Shown here: positions 8,817-10,390 of the stretch, in pieces | Layout of the letters: every line of letters begins with the position of its first letter | Numbering within the stretch: the stretch's first letter is position 1 | From: Saccoglossus kowalevskii | Taxonomy: Eukaryota; Hemichordata; Enteropneusta; Harrimaniidae | Assembly: GCF_000003605.2 (NCBI RefSeq) | Contig: NW_003142831.1 | Span: forward strand, 2,307 to 12,696 | DNA: 10,390 bases | Direction: 5' to 3' | Position numbers and translations under genes: made by a program | The notes under the pieces: generated by a model | Told to the model about the DNA's origin: nothing | The model's database searches: none | The model's input: the letters and a program-made list of their open reading frames with translations, nothing else

Positions 8817-9040
8817 GACTATGGATCTACTCTATTTATGTCGATTCACTGGTCAGATCCACGTTTACAATTCAAAGGGGATGAACCAATCCGATTGCGT
8901 TCTGGCTCGGAGTTATATAAACGTGTATGGATTCCTGATCTTTATTTTGTAAATGTCAAGAAAGCGGCTCTGCATGACGTGACAGAGACGAACACACATA
9001 TACGAATATATCCCGATGGCTGGATTGTCTACGATTTGAG
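8817..9040 (+). CDS. Exon 4: agonist-binding loops D, A and E of a Cys-loop ligand-gated anion channel subunit
   Basis: The exon is 224 bases (74 codons plus two), with acceptor GTCTACTAG|GAC and donor TTTGAG|GTGAAT, and encodes residues 73-146 plus a split Arg147. This is extracellular ligand-binding domain. Loop D reads LFMSIHWSDPRL (78-89), loop A reads VWIPDLYFVN (109-118), then ALHDVT (123-128), and the loop E strand reads IRIYPDGWIVYDLR (134-147). The spacings DPRL-to-W (20 residues) and W-to-R match glycine receptor alpha 1 as I recall it. DPRL, W-x-PDL-x-F-x-N and R-I-x-x-x-G mark the inhibitory glycine/GluCl/GABA-A class rather than nicotinic receptors. Three binding positions differ: the loop D Arg of F-x-R-Q-x-W is Ser81, and the loop E Leu and Ser are His133 and Asp145. 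The exon should be followed by a Cys-loop exon in phase 2, which is not in the window. Exact ligand is unknown. Confidence 0.96.
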
Positions 9041-9125
9041 GTGAATAAACTTTTCTTTTGTTACAGTCATGCATGTCTAATGTTGTGCATGATCAATCTG
9101 ATTAAAATAAGATCCTGTTTGGCTT

Positions 9126-9230
9126 AATTGTTTTTAATTTTTTTATATATATAATTACTATAATTATTTTAGTTATTTACTATAATGATTATTATTTATT
9201 TTAATTATTTTTTAACGTTACAATTATTTT
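9126..9230. repeat. TA-rich low-complexity tract
   Basis: This is about 100 bases of almost only T and A, with repeated AATTATTTT and TTACTATAAT words. It is simple sequence with no unit conserved enough to call a satellite. It lies just upstream of the CpG-richer promoter-like stretch. Confidence 0.6.
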
Positions 9231-9325
9231 GCTGCAAGAATGGTTTTGTTCGTGAAAGCCACCTGGATCTGAACAACCCGCATAGGAACTCTCGTTTCAG
9301 TCTCATAATTTACGAGAAAAACAGC

Positions 9326-9433
9326 AGCCAATCAAATTCGTTGTAACATGTGCAAGATTACGCGAGTGTAATTGTTTTTGTTATGGTCGCCATTTTGTTT
9401 TTCGTCAGCGTGAAGATTCCGGAGTTGTTATTG
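9326..9433 (+). promoter_or_regulatory. Possible TATA-less promoter with first exon
   Basis: AGCCAATCA at 9326-9334 is a forward CCAAT (NF-Y type) box. Fifty-one bases after it, GGTCGCCATTTTG (9385-9397) is the reverse complement of the YY1 consensus CAAAATGGCGACC. TTCCGG at 9417-9422 is an ETS-type site in reverse. A good splice donor GTAAGT follows at 9434. CpG is denser here and down to about 9900 than in the rest of the window. This order fits housekeeping-type promoters, with CCAAT upstream of the start site and YY1 just downstream. The first exon would end at 9433. An ATG at 9383 reads 17 codons (MVAILFFVSVKIPELLL) straight into the donor in phase 0, so the exon could be coding, but a 5' UTR is equally likely. 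Confidence 0.35.
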
Positions 9434-9732
9434 GTAAGTATATTGTGTATTTTATATAGATTCGTTTCTTGGTAAAAAAAAAACAAAAAACGACAGACAA
9501 CTTTAGTCAGCTGACAGTGTATGTATGAGATGATATTGTGAAAATTGAAGCAATTTTGTTTGTATTCATTCGTAATGATGGATCTAATTCAATCACTTTT
9601 TGTTATTTTGCGTCGGATGTTAGCTGCAGTTCTGTAGCTCGCTTGGTTTCGCTGTCGGGTACTTCGTTCGTCGTGGTGTTAACGCGAAACCAGAAAGCTT
9701 CAGTTCTATCTTATGCGAGTTGCTCTATTTTG

Positions 9733-9752
9733 CCGACCTGATATCAGGTCGG
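9733..9752. repeat. Perfect 20-base palindrome
   Basis: CCGACCTGAT is followed at once by its exact reverse complement ATCAGGTCGG, with no spacer, in the CpG-richer stretch of intron 4. Symmetry breaks on both sides. It is either a two-fold symmetric protein-binding site or part of a repeat family. No known factor is recognised. Confidence 0.9.
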
Positions 9753-9990
9753 GCCGTAACAGCAGTTTTTTTTTTCCATTATTTTCGCCTCAAGTTTCTA
9801 CTGTCGATGGGTTCCGAAACATTTTCATCAATTATTTTGAGGACGATGGTCCAAAAACTACAGCGAAATCGTGACGTGAATAAGAGCTGTAAATACAAGT
9901 GAACTAATTATTAATTTTGTTTCTTTTAGTTTCAGATTGTTTCTGTTTGTTAGCTACTATGTCGTATGTAGTTGGAGTTTTTGAATAAAG

Positions 9991-10093
9991 CTGGAAACCT
10001 CCCAGTGGATACACCAGAAAAAAGATTCTCCGGAATAGAGATGAAATTATTGGATTGAAAAATGGTTGGCTGTGCCCAGCAGAGCTGATATGA
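9991..10093 (+). pseudogene. Coding-like fragment, unknown origin
   Basis: In one frame, just after an AG at 9989-9990, the sequence encodes about 33 residues containing WKPPSGYTRKKILRNRDEII and ending GLKNGWLCPAELI before a TGA at 10091. Another frame over the same stretch (9972-10055) reads NKAGNLPVDTPEKRFSGIEM and also ends in a stop. The first is unusually protein-like for this AT-rich region. The D-E-I-I-x-L-x-x-G-W-L pattern faintly recalls the start of Ulp1-like (C48) cysteine peptidase domains carried by many invertebrate mobile elements. That is only a resemblance, and no catalytic residue is present. It could be a decayed fragment, a short alternative exon, or chance. Confidence 0.2.
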
Positions 10094-10390
10094 TTGTTTT
10101 TAGCCTTTTAGAATCATTTTTTTTGGTCAAAAAATGAAATGCAGTTGTATTGTCTACAAGGATCACCCCCTAGGAACATGGTTTATAGTTCTAAATGTGT
10201 GTAGGGAACAAAATATAAAACTGTTTTCACAGCAATTAAGACACATTGGCAATTGTTAATAATTTATTAAAAAATATAACTGATGTCTCTGTACATGTTT
10301 TCCCAGCATGAGGACAGATCCAATAAAGGAAATTTTGTACTACAAGTAATAATTCATATGCAAGATAGAGCTTTTAACTACAATTTCTGT

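Larger units (their letters stand above)
9041..10390 (+). other. Start of intron 4 (phase 2, right end outside window)
   Basis: It begins with GTGAAT at 9041. The next exon should complete Arg147 and encode the Cys-loop (C, 13 residues, C), with family motifs such as M-x-L-x-x-F-P-x-D. No such stretch is visible up to 10390, so it must lie further right. This part holds a TA-rich tract (9126-9230), a possible internal promoter and exon (9326-9433), a CpG-richer stretch to about 9900 with a 20-base palindrome, and a coding-like fragment near 10.0 kb. AATAAA motifs occur at 9984 and 10322. Confidence 0.7.

Noticed and set aside
8761-8952. Open frame overlapping exon 4 in another frame
   Set aside because: It is a shadow of the receptor exon; only the other frame carries DPRL and the W-x-PDL motif.
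9067-9124. Possible exon 5 after TTTTGTTACAG
   Set aside because: It would leave a 26-base intron, change the split Arg to Ser, contain no Cys-loop pattern and hit a TAA within 20 codons.
9635-9670. TAGCTCGCTTGG resembling a tRNA A box
   Set aside because: No B box lies at the expected spacing and no cloverleaf can be folded, so it is not a tRNA or a tRNA-derived element on this evidence.
9538-9902. Two + strand open frames in the CpG-richer stretch
   Set aside because: The first begins with GTG rather than ATG, neither has a recognisable domain, and they look like untranslated or intronic sequence next to a promoter.
1-10390. CRISPR array, prokaryotic operon or viral genome
   Set aside because: There are no regularly spaced direct repeats, no ribosome-binding-site-led genes, and the only clear gene is split by spliceosomal introns.

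Overview
The window looks like a piece of an animal nuclear genome, most likely a lophotrochozoan invertebrate such as a mollusc. The organism call is an inference from gene content and style, not a match. The DNA is AT-rich, with long introns, GT-AG splice sites, a long (AT)n microsatellite and no prokaryotic gene packing.

One gene can be read with confidence. It is the 5' part of a pentameric (Cys-loop) ligand-gated ion channel subunit of the inhibitory glycine/glutamate-gated-chloride/GABA-A class, on the + strand. Four coding exons join in phase: exon 1 at 71-147 (start codon and signal peptide), exon 2 at 2163-2233, exon 3 at 2443-2510 and exon 4 at 8817-9040. The intron phases are 2, 1, 0 and then 2. 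Together they encode 146 codons plus a split Arg. This covers the signal peptide, the N-terminal segment, the first beta strands with binding-site loop D, loop A (W-x-PD) and the loop E strand. The 68-base exon 3 and 224-base exon 4 match the sizes I recall for the equivalent exons in vertebrate GABA-A and glycine receptor genes. The Cys-loop, loops B, C and F, and the four membrane helices must lie past the right edge. The subunit keeps the family fold, but residues at three agonist-binding positions differ from those expected, including the loop D arginine.

Layout. 1-70 is 5' UTR. 148-2162 is intron 1, with a degenerate 39-base tandem repeat and an 83-base (AT)n tract. 2234-2442 is a short intron 2. 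2511-8816 is a 6.3-kb intron 3 with a cluster of small hairpins near 5.2-5.5 kb, a paired hairpin near 6.45 kb, two weak antisense exon-like stretches (6936-7053 and 7885-8022), and a possible retroposed insert with an A-tail on the minus strand near 8.15-8.3 kb. 9041-10390 is the start of intron 4. It holds a TA-rich tract and then a CpG-richer stretch from about 9.3 to 9.9 kb with CCAAT, YY1-like and ETS-like motifs followed by a good splice donor, which suggests a second promoter and first exon. That stretch also holds a perfect 20-base palindrome. A coding-like fragment lies near 10.0 kb.

No defence system, virus, CRISPR array, tRNA or rRNA gene is visible. The items most worth following are the altered binding pocket, the possible promoter inside intron 4 and the unexplained hairpin families.
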